A stretch of 42,839 nt of DNA. Source: an uncultured bacterium. GTDB lineage: Bacteria > Bacillota > Clostridia > Lachnospirales > Lachnospiraceae. The stretch spans positions 1 through 42,839 of the forward strand of contig CAJMNR010000033.1 in NCBI GenBank assembly GCA_905214875.1, given 5' to 3'. The position numbers and the translations under genes were made by a program. This document shows positions 16,446-25,455 of this stretch, in pieces. Position 1 is the stretch's first letter; each line of letters starts with the position of its first letter. Below the pieces are notes generated by a model. The model was not told where the DNA came from. It did no database searches and saw only the letters and a program-made list of their open reading frames with translations.

Positions 16446-17597
16446 ATGGCATTAACAATTAGTGAAATTAGAGAACTACCAGTGGCAGAAGATTTTCGTC
16501 TTGTCGCAGGAGCATCAGGACTTAATCGGTTGGTTGAGCATGTGAATTTATTGGATTTTGAGTATGATACATGGGAGCCAGAGGCAAAGACGCCAGATGG
16601 TATCTTTGATCAAAAATCCATTATTGTGACAAGCTTGTTATTTGCAAAGAATAAGCCAGAGAAGATATATCCGGTAATTAGACAGCTCTATATCGATGGT
16701 GTCAGTGCAATTGCAGTAAAAGAAGTCTATTATAAAGAACTGCCACAAGACGTACTAAGCTTTGCCGATGAAAAAGGGATTCCAATCTTCATGTTTGACT
16801 CAGAAGCAAATTATTCTGAAAATGTGGTAGTTGGCCTTACTCTTGCCATTGATGAGCATGATAATGTGGATGGATTAGAAGAGAAGGTATTGTTTTTATT
16901 ACAAGAGAATTTAGGCAACATCAATCGATATAAACTGATCGAAGAATTATTTCCAAACATGAATATGCCATACCAATGCTTTTATTTTATGGAAAAGGGA
17001 TTCCATTCAAGTTTTTCGTATCATCATCGAATTTTATCTTTGCGTAATAAAAAGGAAAAGAACCTAATCATACTTCCTTATCAATATGGAATCCTTATAA
17101 CTGCATTTGGAGAGGATACATGGAGTGTGGCAGAGATTGAGAGTCGTCTTGGGCTTACGTCCACAAATCATTATTGTGGAATAAGTAAACAAACCGAGAA
17201 TCGACAAGAGATTCCTTATATGATTAAGCAAAGTGTCTTTGCATGCCATCATGCAAGAAAAATGGAGAAGAGTAAATGTCATTTTACAGAGATGGGAATC
17301 TTACAGCTGATTCTTCCGAACAAAGACAATTACTGGATGAAGGAGTATTGCGAGGAGATTGCAAACAAGCTTAAGTCCTATGATTCAGATGGAAGCTTTG
17401 AGTTATTTAATACGATGAAGGCTTATGTACATAATGCATGTGATGTGAATAAGACATCCGAGGAATTAATTTTACATAAGAATACGATACGGTATCGGAT
17501 TAGCAAGGCAAAAGAAGTCTTAGGGCTAGAGGATGATGCCAGTGGATTTAATGAAATTATATTTTTTGTCGTGCATTTTTTAGATGCAGAGGAATGA
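16446..17597 (+). CDS. PucR-family transcriptional regulator
   Basis: This 383-residue protein has the N-terminal PucR domain (residues 5-130, starting ISEIRELPVAEDFRLVAG) and a C-terminal PucR-type helix-turn-helix at about 320-375 (VNKTSEELILHKNTIRYRIS, KAKEVLGLED). PucR proteins activate catabolic genes for purines, GABA, putrescine and related nitrogen sources. TTGGAGGA lies 4 nt before the ATG. It is separated by its own terminator from the six-gene operon starting at 17889 and is the obvious candidate regulator of that operon. The signal is presumably a substrate or intermediate of the pathway and is not deducible here. Confidence 0.9.
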   Translation: MALTISEIRELPVAEDFRLVAGASGLNRLVEHVNLLDFEYDTWEPEAKTPDGIFDQKSIIVTSLLFAKNKPEKIYPVIRQLYIDGVSAIAVKEVYYKELPQDVLSFADEKGIPIFMFDSEANYSENVVVGLTLAIDEHDNVDGLEEKVLFLLQENLGNINRYKLIEELFPNMNMPYQCFYFMEKGFHSSFSYHHRILSLRNKKEKNLIILPYQYGILITAFGEDTWSVAEIESRLGLTSTNHYCGISKQTENRQEIPYMIKQSVFACHHARKMEKSKCHFTEMGILQLILPNKDNYWMKEYCEEIANKLKSYDSDGSFELFNTMKAYVHNACDVNKTSEELILHKNTIRYRISKAKEVLGLEDDASGFNEIIFFVVHFLDAEE

Positions 17598-17695
17598 GAT
17601 TTGTAAAAAGTTCAAAAATTAAATCTCATTTTGATATATTTTACATAGCGTACGATTTAAATCAGATATATAGTAGAAATAGAATTGGAGATGCA

Positions 17696-17740
17696 AAGGT
17701 GCATATAAGAGTCAGAAGACTGTTGTATGCACCTTTTTTT
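17696..17740 (+). terminator. Intrinsic terminator after pucR
   Basis: AAGGTGCATA (17696-17705) pairs with TATGCACCTT (17726-17735), then a run of T. It separates pucR from the catabolic operon. Confidence 0.9.
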
Positions 17741-17746
17741 AATTTA

Positions 17747-17835
17747 CGCGGGCAACGAGCCAAAGTCCTGCTTGCATGACCTTGGCGACTGCCGCGATAA
17801 CGAGAGAAACTCGCAGAGCGTGTTTCTTCTCGTTG
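17747..17835 (+). repeat. Structured 89-nt repeat R1, copy 1
   Basis: This element is 88/89 identical to 34426-34514. It folds into two strong units. One is CGCGGGCA paired with TGCCGCG, enclosing GCCAAaGTC paired with GACcTTGGC. The other is AACGAGAgAAAC paired with GTTTCtTCTCGTT. Both copies start within about 10 nt of a terminator T-tract and end 53 nt before a start codon. It is GC-rich compared with its surroundings. It may be a small RNA, a 5'-UTR element or a miniature mobile repeat. Confidence 0.75.
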
Positions 17836-17888
17836 TTAGGAAATTTATCTGTGCGCTCTTTAATAAGTACCTAGATAGGAGGAAAGCC

Positions 17889-19526
17889 ATGAATTTAAAA
17901 ATGTTAGAAATTGCAAAGAACTTAGTTTCTATTAACAGCGTAAATACGACGGTTGGAGAAAAAGAAATTGGTTTATATATAGAACAGTATTTAAGAGAAC
18001 TTCCATATTTTAAAGAGCATCCAGAATTGGTGATCGTTCAGAAGCTAAAAGACGATCCGCTGGAGAGAAGAAATGTATTTGCTCTTTTGATTGGAGAAAA
18101 AGAGAAATGCCCAGATACGATACTTTTGCATGGGCATACCGATACGGTTGGGATTGAAGATTACGGCCTATTAGAAGAGGTTGCCTGCAATCCAGACGAA
18201 TTGGAAAAGCGACTAAAAGAGATTCCGCTTCCGAAAGAGGTAAGAGAAGATTTAGAATCCGGAGAGTATCTATTTGGAAGAGGTGCTTGCGATATGAAAA
18301 GCGGTGATGCCGTATTTTTAGGACTTATGGAAGAATTGTCGAATCATCCGGAAACACTGCGGGGCAATATTTTAGTATCTTTTAATCCAGTAGAAGAAAA
18401 CCTTCATACAGGAATCATCGAAGGATTAGATACGTTATTACAGTTAAAAGAAACCTATGGATTAGAATATAAGCTTGCGATTAACAATGATTACATTTGT
18501 CCGTTATATCCAGGAGATACCACGAAGACGATTTACACTGGTACGGTAGGAAAGCTTCTTCCTTGTTTTTATATTCAAGGTAAGGAAACTCATGTTGGAC
18601 AATGTTTTGAAGGATTTGATGCATCTTTTGCAGCAGCAAAATTAGTGGAGAAAATTAGCCTAAACACTGAATTTTGCGACGGCTATGAGGGAGAATATTC
18701 TCTTCCGCCATCGGTATTAAAACTTAAGGATTTAAAGCCTTGGTATAACGTGCAGACAGCATGTGATGCATTTGTATATTTTAACTATTTCGTACACAAC
18801 GCAAGCATGGAAGAGATTACGAAAAAGCTTGTGGATGCAGCGAAAGAAGCCATGAAGGATACAAGCAGACATGTGAAGGAAGAGGCTAGAAAGTTTGCTT
18901 TGCTAAATGGAGAGGAACCAAAAGAGTATAACATAGACTATCAGGTACTCACCTATGAAGAACTTTGCAAGGAACTTGTAGAAAGCGGCAGCTGTACCAG
19001 CGGGGAACTTAAAGAACTAGTACAACAGGTTACAGAAGATGCAATCAGGAAAAAGGTTGATCAAAGAGAAATTCCAATCGAAATCATTAAAAAGCTTCTT
19101 ACTATGGGAAAGAGAAAAGATCCATCTGCCATTTTATATTATGCGGCACCATATTGTCCTCATAATACGCTTCAGAACGAGGAAACACATTATATTACGG
19201 AAATCGAAGCCATTGCGAAAAAGGTAGGAGATAGGAAACAGGAAGAGTACCGAATGATGAAGTTTTTCCCAAGCTTGTCCGACAGCAGTTATTTAAAAAT
19301 TGATGATTCCAAGGAGTCCATTGATCGCCTGAAAAATAATTTTCCTGCATTTGATATGTTGTATCCGGTGCCAATCGAAACGATTCAGAAGCTTAACATA
19401 CCTGCTGTGAACTACGGCTGTTATGGAAAGGATGCACATAAATGGACAGAGCGTGTATATATGCCTTATACCTTTGACGTGTTACCAGAACTGATTTTAG
19501 AAACCATATCGTATTATTTGATGTAA
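17889..19526 (+). CDS. M20-family hydrolase, RocB-like
   Basis: This 545-residue zinc hydrolase matches the long RocB subfamily, named for the gene in the Bacillus arginine-utilisation operon whose reaction is not settled. Metal ligands are visible: His83 and Asp85 in HGHTDT, Asp135 in GRGACDMKSG and Glu169/Glu170 in NPVEEN. A further long C-terminal half is characteristic of the group. The start at 17889 follows AGGAGGAAAGCC; the upstream frame runs through repeat R1 and is rejected. It is the first gene of a six-gene operon with an amidinohydrolase 18 bp downstream. It probably releases an amino or guanidino acid from an N-acyl or peptide conjugate. RocB assignment is firm as homology, weak as function. 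Confidence 0.85.
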   Translation: MNLKMLEIAKNLVSINSVNTTVGEKEIGLYIEQYLRELPYFKEHPELVIVQKLKDDPLERRNVFALLIGEKEKCPDTILLHGHTDTVGIEDYGLLEEVACNPDELEKRLKEIPLPKEVREDLESGEYLFGRGACDMKSGDAVFLGLMEELSNHPETLRGNILVSFNPVEENLHTGIIEGLDTLLQLKETYGLEYKLAINNDYICPLYPGDTTKTIYTGTVGKLLPCFYIQGKETHVGQCFEGFDASFAAAKLVEKISLNTEFCDGYEGEYSLPPSVLKLKDLKPWYNVQTACDAFVYFNYFVHNASMEEITKKLVDAAKEAMKDTSRHVKEEARKFALLNGEEPKEYNIDYQVLTYEELCKELVESGSCTSGELKELVQQVTEDAIRKKVDQREIPIEIIKKLLTMGKRKDPSAILYYAAPYCPHNTLQNEETHYITEIEAIAKKVGDRKQEEYRMMKFFPSLSDSSYLKIDDSKESIDRLKNNFPAFDMLYPVPIETIQKLNIPAVNYGCYGKDAHKWTERVYMPYTFDVLPELILETISYYLM

Positions 19527-19543
19527 ACAAGGAGGAAACATAG

Positions 19544-20380
19544 ATGTTTGTAAAGAATGGAACAGGAGAATTAAAGAAAGTATTAGTATCTAGACCAAGC
19601 TTTTTAAAACCGGCACCAATTAATGAGATTGCAAAGAAATGGGAAAAGACCTATATGGACATTGACAAGATGGACGCAGAACATAGGCTGCTTACTGATG
19701 CGTATAAGATGGCAGGCGTAGAAGTCGTGTACTTAGATGCCGATGAAGAACGTCCAAATTCCGTATTTGCCAGAGATTTTGGCGGATGTGTAAAAGAAGG
19801 ATATATTCTTGGTAACTTTAGATTGCCGCTTCGATATAAGGAACATGTGGATTACGAAAGACGTATGGAAGAGTTAGGAGTACCAGTGATTGCAAGAGTA
19901 GAGAACGGCCTGTTTGAAGGCGGAGATTTTGCATTCTTAAATGAGACTACCATTGCAGTAGGAATGGCAGACCGTACCAACGAAGAAGGAGTAAGGGAAA
20001 TTAAAGAACAGCTTGCACCTTATGGATATCGTGTCTTTGGAGTACCTTTAAAGCGCGAATATCTGCATTTTGATATGTGCTTTAACCTTGTAGATGATCA
20101 TTTGGCAGTTGCCTATAAAGAGGGACTTCCAAAAGAATTCTTAGAGGAATTAAACAAACTCGAGGTAAAGATTATTTCAGTTCCAGAAGAAGCAATCTTT
20201 GCACATGGATGTAATCTTCAGGCGTTAGGAAATCACAGAGTCATTTCCTTAGCAAGAAATAAAGCAGTGAATGAAGAATTAAGCAAAAATGGAATGGATG
20301 TCATTGAATTAGATATTACCGAAATCTTAAAAGCAGGCGGTGGTCCACACTGCATGACATTCCCGCTTGAACGAATTTAA
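19544..20380 (+). CDS. Amidinotransferase-fold hydrolase (DDAH/arginine deiminase-like)
   Basis: The 278 residues form one alpha/beta-propeller guanidino-modifying domain. Conserved catalytic positions are present: Arg77-Asp78, Glu125 and Asp128 in FEGGD, His175-Phe-Asp177, and the nucleophile Cys270 in GGGPHCMT. Known members with this set hydrolyse dimethylarginine, arginine or related guanidines to citrulline-type products through an S-alkylthiouronium intermediate. It is shorter than ArcA (about 400 aa) and close to DDAH in size. AAGGAGGAAACATAG leads to the ATG. It lies second in the operon, just before the HisC-like gene. The exact guanidine substrate cannot be read from sequence; no carbamoyltransferase or carbamate kinase adjoins it, so this is not an arc operon. 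Confidence 0.85.
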   Translation: MFVKNGTGELKKVLVSRPSFLKPAPINEIAKKWEKTYMDIDKMDAEHRLLTDAYKMAGVEVVYLDADEERPNSVFARDFGGCVKEGYILGNFRLPLRYKEHVDYERRMEELGVPVIARVENGLFEGGDFAFLNETTIAVGMADRTNEEGVREIKEQLAPYGYRVFGVPLKREYLHFDMCFNLVDDHLAVAYKEGLPKEFLEELNKLEVKIISVPEEAIFAHGCNLQALGNHRVISLARNKAVNEELSKNGMDVIELDITEILKAGGGPHCMTFPLERI

Positions 20381-20413
20381 TTAATGGTAGTTAGAATGAA
20401 TGGAGGCTTTATT

Positions 20414-21493
20414 ATGAGTTATTTTTTCTTAGATGAATATGAAAATATGGAGACGTATATCCCGGGTGAACAGCCAAACGATCAAGAATATATTAAGTTA
20501 AATGCGAACGAATCGTCCTTAGCACCATCACCAAAAGTATTAGAAGCAATTTCAGAGGCACAGATTAAAGGAATGGCACATTATTCAGATCCACACTGCA
20601 TGGAACTTAGGAAGTCAATCGGAGAGGTATATGGATTTGGACCAGATCAAGTATTTGTAGGTAATGGAGCCGATGAAGTGCTTGGCTTTTGTATGCTTAG
20701 TTTCTTTAAACCGGGAATGAAAGTATGTTTTCCAGACATTACATATGATTTTTACCGCACATATGCAAAGACGTATCAGCTGGATTACGAACAATTCCCA
20801 TTAAGAGAAGATTTGACGGTGGATGTCGAAGATTATATTAATACAGACCGCGATGTAATCTTGGCAAATCCAAATAATCCAACAGGACTTGCGATTTCAG
20901 TGGAAGACATTGAGCGTATTGTTGCAAAGGATCCAAAGAGAATGGTAATTATTGATGAGGCATATGTAGATTATGGAACCGAGTCTTGTATTTCCTTAGT
21001 TCCCAAATATTCAAACTTAGTAGTCATCCAGACATTTTCAAAATCTAGAAACCTTGCAGGTGCCAGAATCGGATTTGCAATTTCATCGAAAGAAATCATC
21101 TTAGATATGAATAAGATTAAATTTACCTTCAATCCATTCAATATGAGTGCTATTACAATGGCAGCAGGTACAGCAGCTGTACTTGACCAAGAGTATTTTA
21201 AAACATGTATCGATACCGTAGTAAGCAACCGTATTTATTTTGAAGAAGAACTTAAGAAACTTGGATTTGAAGTAGTAGAGACTTGCACGAATTTTACATT
21301 TGCAAGATGCAGCCAAGTGGATGCAGGCATTATGTGTAAGGAATTAAAGAAACGGGGAATCTTAGTCCGTCATTATGACAATTCACGAATCAAGGAGTAT
21401 CTACGAATTACCATCGGAACAAGAGAAGAAATGGAACAAGTAGTAAAGAATATAACAGAAATTATGGAGAGTATGTATGCATGTCTTAATTAG
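20414..21493 (+). CDS. Class I/II PLP aminotransferase, histidinol-phosphate aminotransferase-like
   Basis: This 359-residue fold-type I enzyme has the HisC-like N-terminus (IKLNANESSLAPSP), the NPNNPTG segment at about 152-158, Asp181 in IIDEAYVDY and the PLP lysine Lys210 in TFSKSRNLAGARIG. The ATG at 20414 is chosen because GGAGG lies 7 nt upstream; the frame opens earlier at 20384. Its stop overlaps the next gene by 17 bp, so translation is coupled. HisC paralogues outside his operons often transaminate aromatic or other alpha-amino acids. The partner downstream is a 2-hydroxyacid dehydrogenase, so it likely makes the 2-oxo acid that the dehydrogenase reduces. There is no his gene nearby. 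Confidence 0.88.
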   Translation: MSYFFLDEYENMETYIPGEQPNDQEYIKLNANESSLAPSPKVLEAISEAQIKGMAHYSDPHCMELRKSIGEVYGFGPDQVFVGNGADEVLGFCMLSFFKPGMKVCFPDITYDFYRTYAKTYQLDYEQFPLREDLTVDVEDYINTDRDVILANPNNPTGLAISVEDIERIVAKDPKRMVIIDEAYVDYGTESCISLVPKYSNLVVIQTFSKSRNLAGARIGFAISSKEIILDMNKIKFTFNPFNMSAITMAAGTAAVLDQEYFKTCIDTVVSNRIYFEEELKKLGFEVVETCTNFTFARCSQVDAGIMCKELKKRGILVRHYDNSRIKEYLRITIGTREEMEQVVKNITEIMESMYACLN

Positions 21494-22451
21494 TGATTAT
21501 AAAGAACAGATGGAACAAGACTATACGATGACGATTGCGGCAATCAGGGAAGTACTCCCGGAAGCATCCTTTGCAATAGAACCATATGACACGCCAAAAT
21601 TCTATGATGAATTAGAAAAGGCGGATGGACTAATCACTGCATTTATTCCAGTAGATAAATCGTTATTAAGTCATGCAAAGAATCTTAGATGTATCTCCCA
21701 AAATGCCGTCGGATATAGCAATGTTGAAGTAGAAGAAGTAAAGAAGCGAAACATTGCATTATGCCATATTGAAGAATACTGCACAAGGGAAGTGGCGGAG
21801 CATGCCATCGCTCTAATGATGGCGTTAAACCATAACCTAAAAGCGTATGCTTATGATATGAGAAAAAATAAAAACTGGTTATATCAGAATGCTCCGCTTC
21901 AAGAAACATTAGATCATAAATGCCTTGTAATCTTTGGGTATGGACGAATTGGACGAGTGACGGCGTCTTTGGCAAAAGGGCTTGGTATGAAAGTCGCAGC
22001 AGTAGATCCTTATGTTACGAAAGAGGAGATGGAGAAGGCTTCTGTGACCAAGATGGAGACAGAGGAAGCGTTAAAAAATGCAGATGTCATCATTAACCAT
22101 ATGGCACTGACTAGTGAGAATCGCTATTTCTTTGCAGAAGAGACGTTTGAGAAAATGGAGCGTTCTCCGTTATTTATCAATGTAGGACGTGGCGGTTGTG
22201 TGAAGGAGGAAGCACTTCTTCATGCGCTTGATACAAAAAGGATAGCGGCAGCAGGATTAGATGTGCTAGAAGAGGAAAATCCAGATCTTAGTAAGTGCCC
22301 ATTCCTTGAAAAGGAGAATGTGATCTTGACACCACACAGCGCCTTTTATTCTAAGAATTCCATTGAGAAGCTACATAAGATTAGTGGACATAACCTGGCA
22401 TATTACCTAGCAGGAGAAGCAGATCAAGTAGAAGGACTTCTCTTACCATAA
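21477..22451 (+). CDS. D-isomer-specific 2-hydroxyacid dehydrogenase
   Basis: The 324 residues comprise the two Rossmann-like domains of the family. The NAD-binding GYGRIG is at 154-159 with an acidic Asp177 at the end of strand 2, favouring NAD(H). The catalytic triad is Arg238 in NVGRGG, Glu267 in DVLEEEN and His287 in LTPHSAF. It overlaps the aminotransferase gene by 17 bp, with GGAGAG a few bases before its ATG. The coupling argues for the pair 'amino acid to 2-oxo acid to (R)-2-hydroxy acid', as in the reductive Stickland branch, although no 2-hydroxyacyl-CoA dehydratase adjoins it. The substrate is unknown. Confidence 0.88.
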   Translation: MHVLISDYKEQMEQDYTMTIAAIREVLPEASFAIEPYDTPKFYDELEKADGLITAFIPVDKSLLSHAKNLRCISQNAVGYSNVEVEEVKKRNIALCHIEEYCTREVAEHAIALMMALNHNLKAYAYDMRKNKNWLYQNAPLQETLDHKCLVIFGYGRIGRVTASLAKGLGMKVAAVDPYVTKEEMEKASVTKMETEEALKNADVIINHMALTSENRYFFAEETFEKMERSPLFINVGRGGCVKEEALLHALDTKRIAAAGLDVLEEENPDLSKCPFLEKENVILTPHSAFYSKNSIEKLHKISGHNLAYYLAGEADQVEGLLLP

Positions 22452-22481
22452 ATAACAAGAGAAAAGCATAAGGAGAACAAC

Positions 22482-23630
22482 GTGAAAAAGATTGTATTAA
22501 GCGGTGCAGGGATCATAACAGGGAAAGATTCCTTATCGTATTTAAAACAAGTGACATATAAAAAAGCAATGATCATTACAGGCGGAAGCTCAATGATGAA
22601 ATCAGGAGTGATTAAGAAAGCAGAAGAGTATCTAAAGGAAGCCGGCTGTAGTACGGCAGTCCATGCAGGAATTCATAAAAATCCAACGATTCAGGAAGTA
22701 CGAGAAGGCTTACAAAGGATGAAGGAAGAACAGCCAGACGTGGTCATTGCAATTGGTGGTGGTTCTGCCATGGATGCAGCAAAAGCAATGCTTCTATTCT
22801 ATGAATTTCCGTTCCTTACCTTTGACAATGTCTTAGAAAAGAATCGGAACGGATTGATTCCAACAGAGAGAAAAACAGGACTAATCTGTGTAGCATCCAC
22901 TTCAGGAACTGGTTCAGAAGTGACGAGAGGAACCGTAATTACAGATCCGGATAAGGAGTTAAAAGTTCCAATCATGACAGATTGCCTTCGCCCAGATTAT
23001 GCAATCCTTGATAGTAGTATTGTTATGACAATGCCAATGCAAGTAGCAGCCGAAACAGGGATGGATGCACTGACACATGCAATCGAAGCATATACGAATC
23101 ATAATCTGGATGATTTTGATGAAGCAATCTGTAAAGGTGCCATTGAAGGAATCATGAAGAATCTTGTATCCTCATGTCTTGAACCAAAGGAAGAGACAAG
23201 AGAGAAAATGCATAATTATCAGGCCATGGCTGGAATTGGTTTTGCCAATGTTGGACTAGGCATGGTACATGGAATCGCACATTCCTTTGGAGCAATCTAC
23301 AACATGGCACATGGACTTACGAATGCAATCATCCTTCCATATGTACTAGAGTACAATCGTAAGGATGCAATCGTAAACGAGAAGCTAAATGAGTTATCTT
23401 ATCACTGCAGATGCGAAGATATTGTTAAGGAAATAAGGAAGATGCGACATATGCTTCACATACCAAATTGTTTTAAAGAGGCAGAAATTACAGAGGAAGA
23501 ATTTTTAGAAAAAAGAGAGTTACTCATTGACCATGCAATGCTTGGAGCAACCAATGTAAATCCTGTAAAGATGACAAGAGAGTCTATGACTAGAATGGTT
23601 GACCTTGTATATTATGGGCACGAAAGATAG
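22482..23630 (+). CDS. Iron-type alcohol dehydrogenase
   Basis: The 382 residues match group III alcohol dehydrogenases: the nucleotide-binding GGGSAMDAAKAM at about 88-99, STSGTGSEVTRG, and the metal-binding Asp/His set in DALTHAIEAY and GMVHGIAHSFGAIYNMAHG. It starts at GTG (22482) with AAGGAGAA upstream. It reduces an aldehyde to an alcohol, or the reverse, with NAD(P). Followed directly by a GABA-type aminotransferase, it resembles 4-hydroxybutyrate dehydrogenases that reduce succinic semialdehyde in clostridia. The specificity is inferred from context only. Confidence 0.9.
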   Translation: MKKIVLSGAGIITGKDSLSYLKQVTYKKAMIITGGSSMMKSGVIKKAEEYLKEAGCSTAVHAGIHKNPTIQEVREGLQRMKEEQPDVVIAIGGGSAMDAAKAMLLFYEFPFLTFDNVLEKNRNGLIPTERKTGLICVASTSGTGSEVTRGTVITDPDKELKVPIMTDCLRPDYAILDSSIVMTMPMQVAAETGMDALTHAIEAYTNHNLDDFDEAICKGAIEGIMKNLVSSCLEPKEETREKMHNYQAMAGIGFANVGLGMVHGIAHSFGAIYNMAHGLTNAIILPYVLEYNRKDAIVNEKLNELSYHCRCEDIVKEIRKMRHMLHIPNCFKEAEITEEEFLEKRELLIDHAMLGATNVNPVKMTRESMTRMVDLVYYGHER

Positions 23631-23646
23631 AAAGGAAGTTAGAGCG

Positions 23647-24927
23647 ATGGAATCAATGTATGAACGATGTAATAAGGTTATGCCGGAAGTTGCCAATCGA
23701 GCAACGACATTAGGCGTAGTAGATTCAGAAGGTGCTTTTCTTTATACCGAGGACGGAAGAAAAGTATTAGATTTTGCAAGCGGTGTAGCCGTTAATAATC
23801 TGGGAAATAAGAATCCAGAAGTAGTGGAGGCAATCAAAAAAGAGCTAGAGACTATGATTCATGTTGGACACAATGTAGTTTACTATGAGTCTTATGTGAA
23901 GTTAGCAGAAAAGTTAGTGGAACTTACTGGTGGGGACACCAAAGTATATTTTAGCAATTCTGGTGCAGAAGCCAATGAAGGTGCCATCAAACTTGCAAAA
24001 TATGTGACAAAGAGACCGGGAGTAATCTCATTTCGAAATTCCTTTCATGGCAGAACGATTGGATGTATCTCAGTAACAGGATCTAATTCTGCGTATAGAA
24101 AATACTATGAACCACTTCTTCCAAGCATCTACTGGGCAGATTATGCAAATTGCTATCGTTGTCCATTTGGAAAAGAAGAAGGCCATTGCGACAGGGAATG
24201 TGTCAAACAATTTGACAGCATCTTTGAAAAGTTAATTGATCCAGAATGTGTAGCAGCGATTATCGTAGAACCCGTACAAGGGGAAGGCGGCTATATCGTA
24301 CCGGAACAACATTTCTTACAAAGCCTTCGTGACATCTGTGATAAACATGGAATACTTTTGATTTTTGATGAGGTACAGACAGGAATTGGACGAACGGGTG
24401 AACTTTATGCATATCAGACATTTGGAGTAAAACCAGATATCCTAACAAGTGCAAAAGCATTAAGCGGCGGTATTCCACTTTCTGCAATTATTGCAAAGAA
24501 AGAGATTATGGACAAATGGCCTGCGGGTGCCCATGGCGGTACATTTGGCGGAAATCCACTTGCATGCGCAGCTGCGCTTAAGACATTAGAAATCATTGAA
24601 GAAAAAGGAGTCCTTGATCATTGTAAGAAACAAGGTGCCTATTTCATGGACTGCTTACATAGATTACAGGAAAAATATCCAAAACGAATTGGTGATGTAA
24701 GAGGTGTCGGCCTTATGGTGGCAATGGAAATTACAGATGAATATGGTAATCCAGATGCGTCCTACACAGCGCTTATAAAAAATAAAGCACTTGAAAAAGA
24801 TGTGCTCCTTCTTACATGCGGAAGCGACCATAATGTAGTTCGTTTTATCCCGCCATTAACAGTATCTACAGAAGAAATCGATTTAGCAATTCGAGTGATT
24901 GATGAAGTAATGGAAGAAAATAGATAG
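23647..24927 (+). CDS. Class III aminotransferase, omega-amino acid (GABA-type)
   Basis: This 426-residue PLP enzyme has the class III signature: Asp241 in LIFDEVQTGIGRTG, PLP lysine Lys270 in TSAKALSGGIPLSA and GAHGGTFGGNPLACAAA. A cysteine-rich insert (Cys169, Cys172, Cys181, Cys185) matches the CxxCP insertion in GABA-transaminase relatives, where it can hold a [2Fe-2S] cluster. The start at 23647 follows AAAGGAAG; the frame overlaps the alcohol dehydrogenase stop if opened earlier. It is the last gene of the operon. It probably moves the terminal amino group of GABA, ornithine or a similar compound to 2-oxoglutarate, giving an aldehyde for the adjacent iron alcohol dehydrogenase. Confidence 0.9.
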   Translation: MESMYERCNKVMPEVANRATTLGVVDSEGAFLYTEDGRKVLDFASGVAVNNLGNKNPEVVEAIKKELETMIHVGHNVVYYESYVKLAEKLVELTGGDTKVYFSNSGAEANEGAIKLAKYVTKRPGVISFRNSFHGRTIGCISVTGSNSAYRKYYEPLLPSIYWADYANCYRCPFGKEEGHCDRECVKQFDSIFEKLIDPECVAAIIVEPVQGEGGYIVPEQHFLQSLRDICDKHGILLIFDEVQTGIGRTGELYAYQTFGVKPDILTSAKALSGGIPLSAIIAKKEIMDKWPAGAHGGTFGGNPLACAAALKTLEIIEEKGVLDHCKKQGAYFMDCLHRLQEKYPKRIGDVRGVGLMVAMEITDEYGNPDASYTALIKNKALEKDVLLLTCGSDHNVVRFIPPLTVSTEEIDLAIRVIDEVMEENR

Positions 24928-24941
24928 TATGAAAATGGCTT

Positions 24942-25025
24942 ACTCCCCATGAAGGAATTAAATCTTAGTGGGGAGTTGATATTACATTGAGACGAGACAC
25001 ATCTTTAACAGGTATGTCTTTTTTT
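24942..25025 (+). terminator. Double hairpin and terminator after the catabolic operon
   Basis: ACTCCCCA (24942-24949) pairs with TGGGGAGT (24969-24976) but lacks a T-tract. A second stem AGACACAT/GTATGTCT (24995-25002/25012-25019, one mismatch and one wobble) is followed by seven T. The second is the likely terminator. Confidence 0.7.
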
Positions 25026-25210
25026 AATTGTTAGGATAGTTCTCTGTCGAGCTCTTTCCTAACAATTAAAAATGTCCCAAAAAGCGGGGCGTGTGATGCG
25101 CACTCACCTGAAAGGAAGATGTCGCTACCAAGACCAGGTACGGCGCGGGCAAAGTGTACGTTCCTTGACAAACGCAAAAGACGCGAGAGTGTGTGGAACG
25201 CACACTTTGT
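25026..25210 (+). repeat. Structured repeat R2, copy 1 (about 185 nt)
   Basis: It begins with an inverted repeat AATTGTTAGGA...TCCTAACAATT enclosing CTCTGTCGAGCTC, then a GC-richer body (CCAAAAAGCGGGGCG..., ACCTG paired with CAGGT) and ends with a long stem AAAGTGTaCGTTCC/GGAACGcACACTTT. A second copy lies at 25751-25935, in the same orientation. It starts exactly where the terminator T-tract ends. It could encode a structured RNA or be a miniature mobile repeat. Confidence 0.7.
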
Positions 25211-25223
25211 GTTAGGTTCTGCA

Positions 25224-25322
25224 ATGATTAATAATGAACTTGAAAAATTTGAAAAAGAGAATATGAGTTATACTGAGTATCCTTCTGAGATGATATGGAT
25301 AGGCAGTAAGCGTAGTAATTAA
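25224..25322 (+). pseudogene. C-terminal remnant of an unidentified gene
   Basis: A 32-codon frame (MINNELEKFEKENMSYTEYP..., ending GSKRSN) directly follows repeat R2 copy 1. It reads like the end of a real protein, but has no ribosome site and no upstream coding part. The repeat appears to have replaced the 5' portion. A longer frame back to 25119 consists of repeat sequence. Confidence 0.4.
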
Positions 25323-25352
25323 GGTTTAATTCTGTGTATATCGGCAATAATA

Positions 25353-25380
25353 AAGGCAAGGGAGAGGTGACTCCCTTGCC
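25353..25380 (-). terminator. Terminator of toxin-like locus C
   Basis: AAGGCAAGGGAG pairs with CTCCCTTGCC, loop AGGTGA, with the T-rich side on the minus strand. Confidence 0.85.
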
Positions 25381-25455
25381 TAGCCAAGAACATTATTTTA
25401 AGTCCAACTTTTGTAGGATTCCCCGTTTTGACAATTAACTTATCCAGCCATATTT

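Noticed and set aside
19544..20380. Arginine deiminase (arcA) of an ADI pathway
   Set aside because: The protein is too short for ArcA and there is no arcB, arcC or arcD; the wider amidinohydrolase call is safer.
25119..25322. 67-codon frame starting in repeat R2
   Set aside because: The first half is structured repeat sequence; only the last 32 codons look like a gene remnant, which is listed separately.
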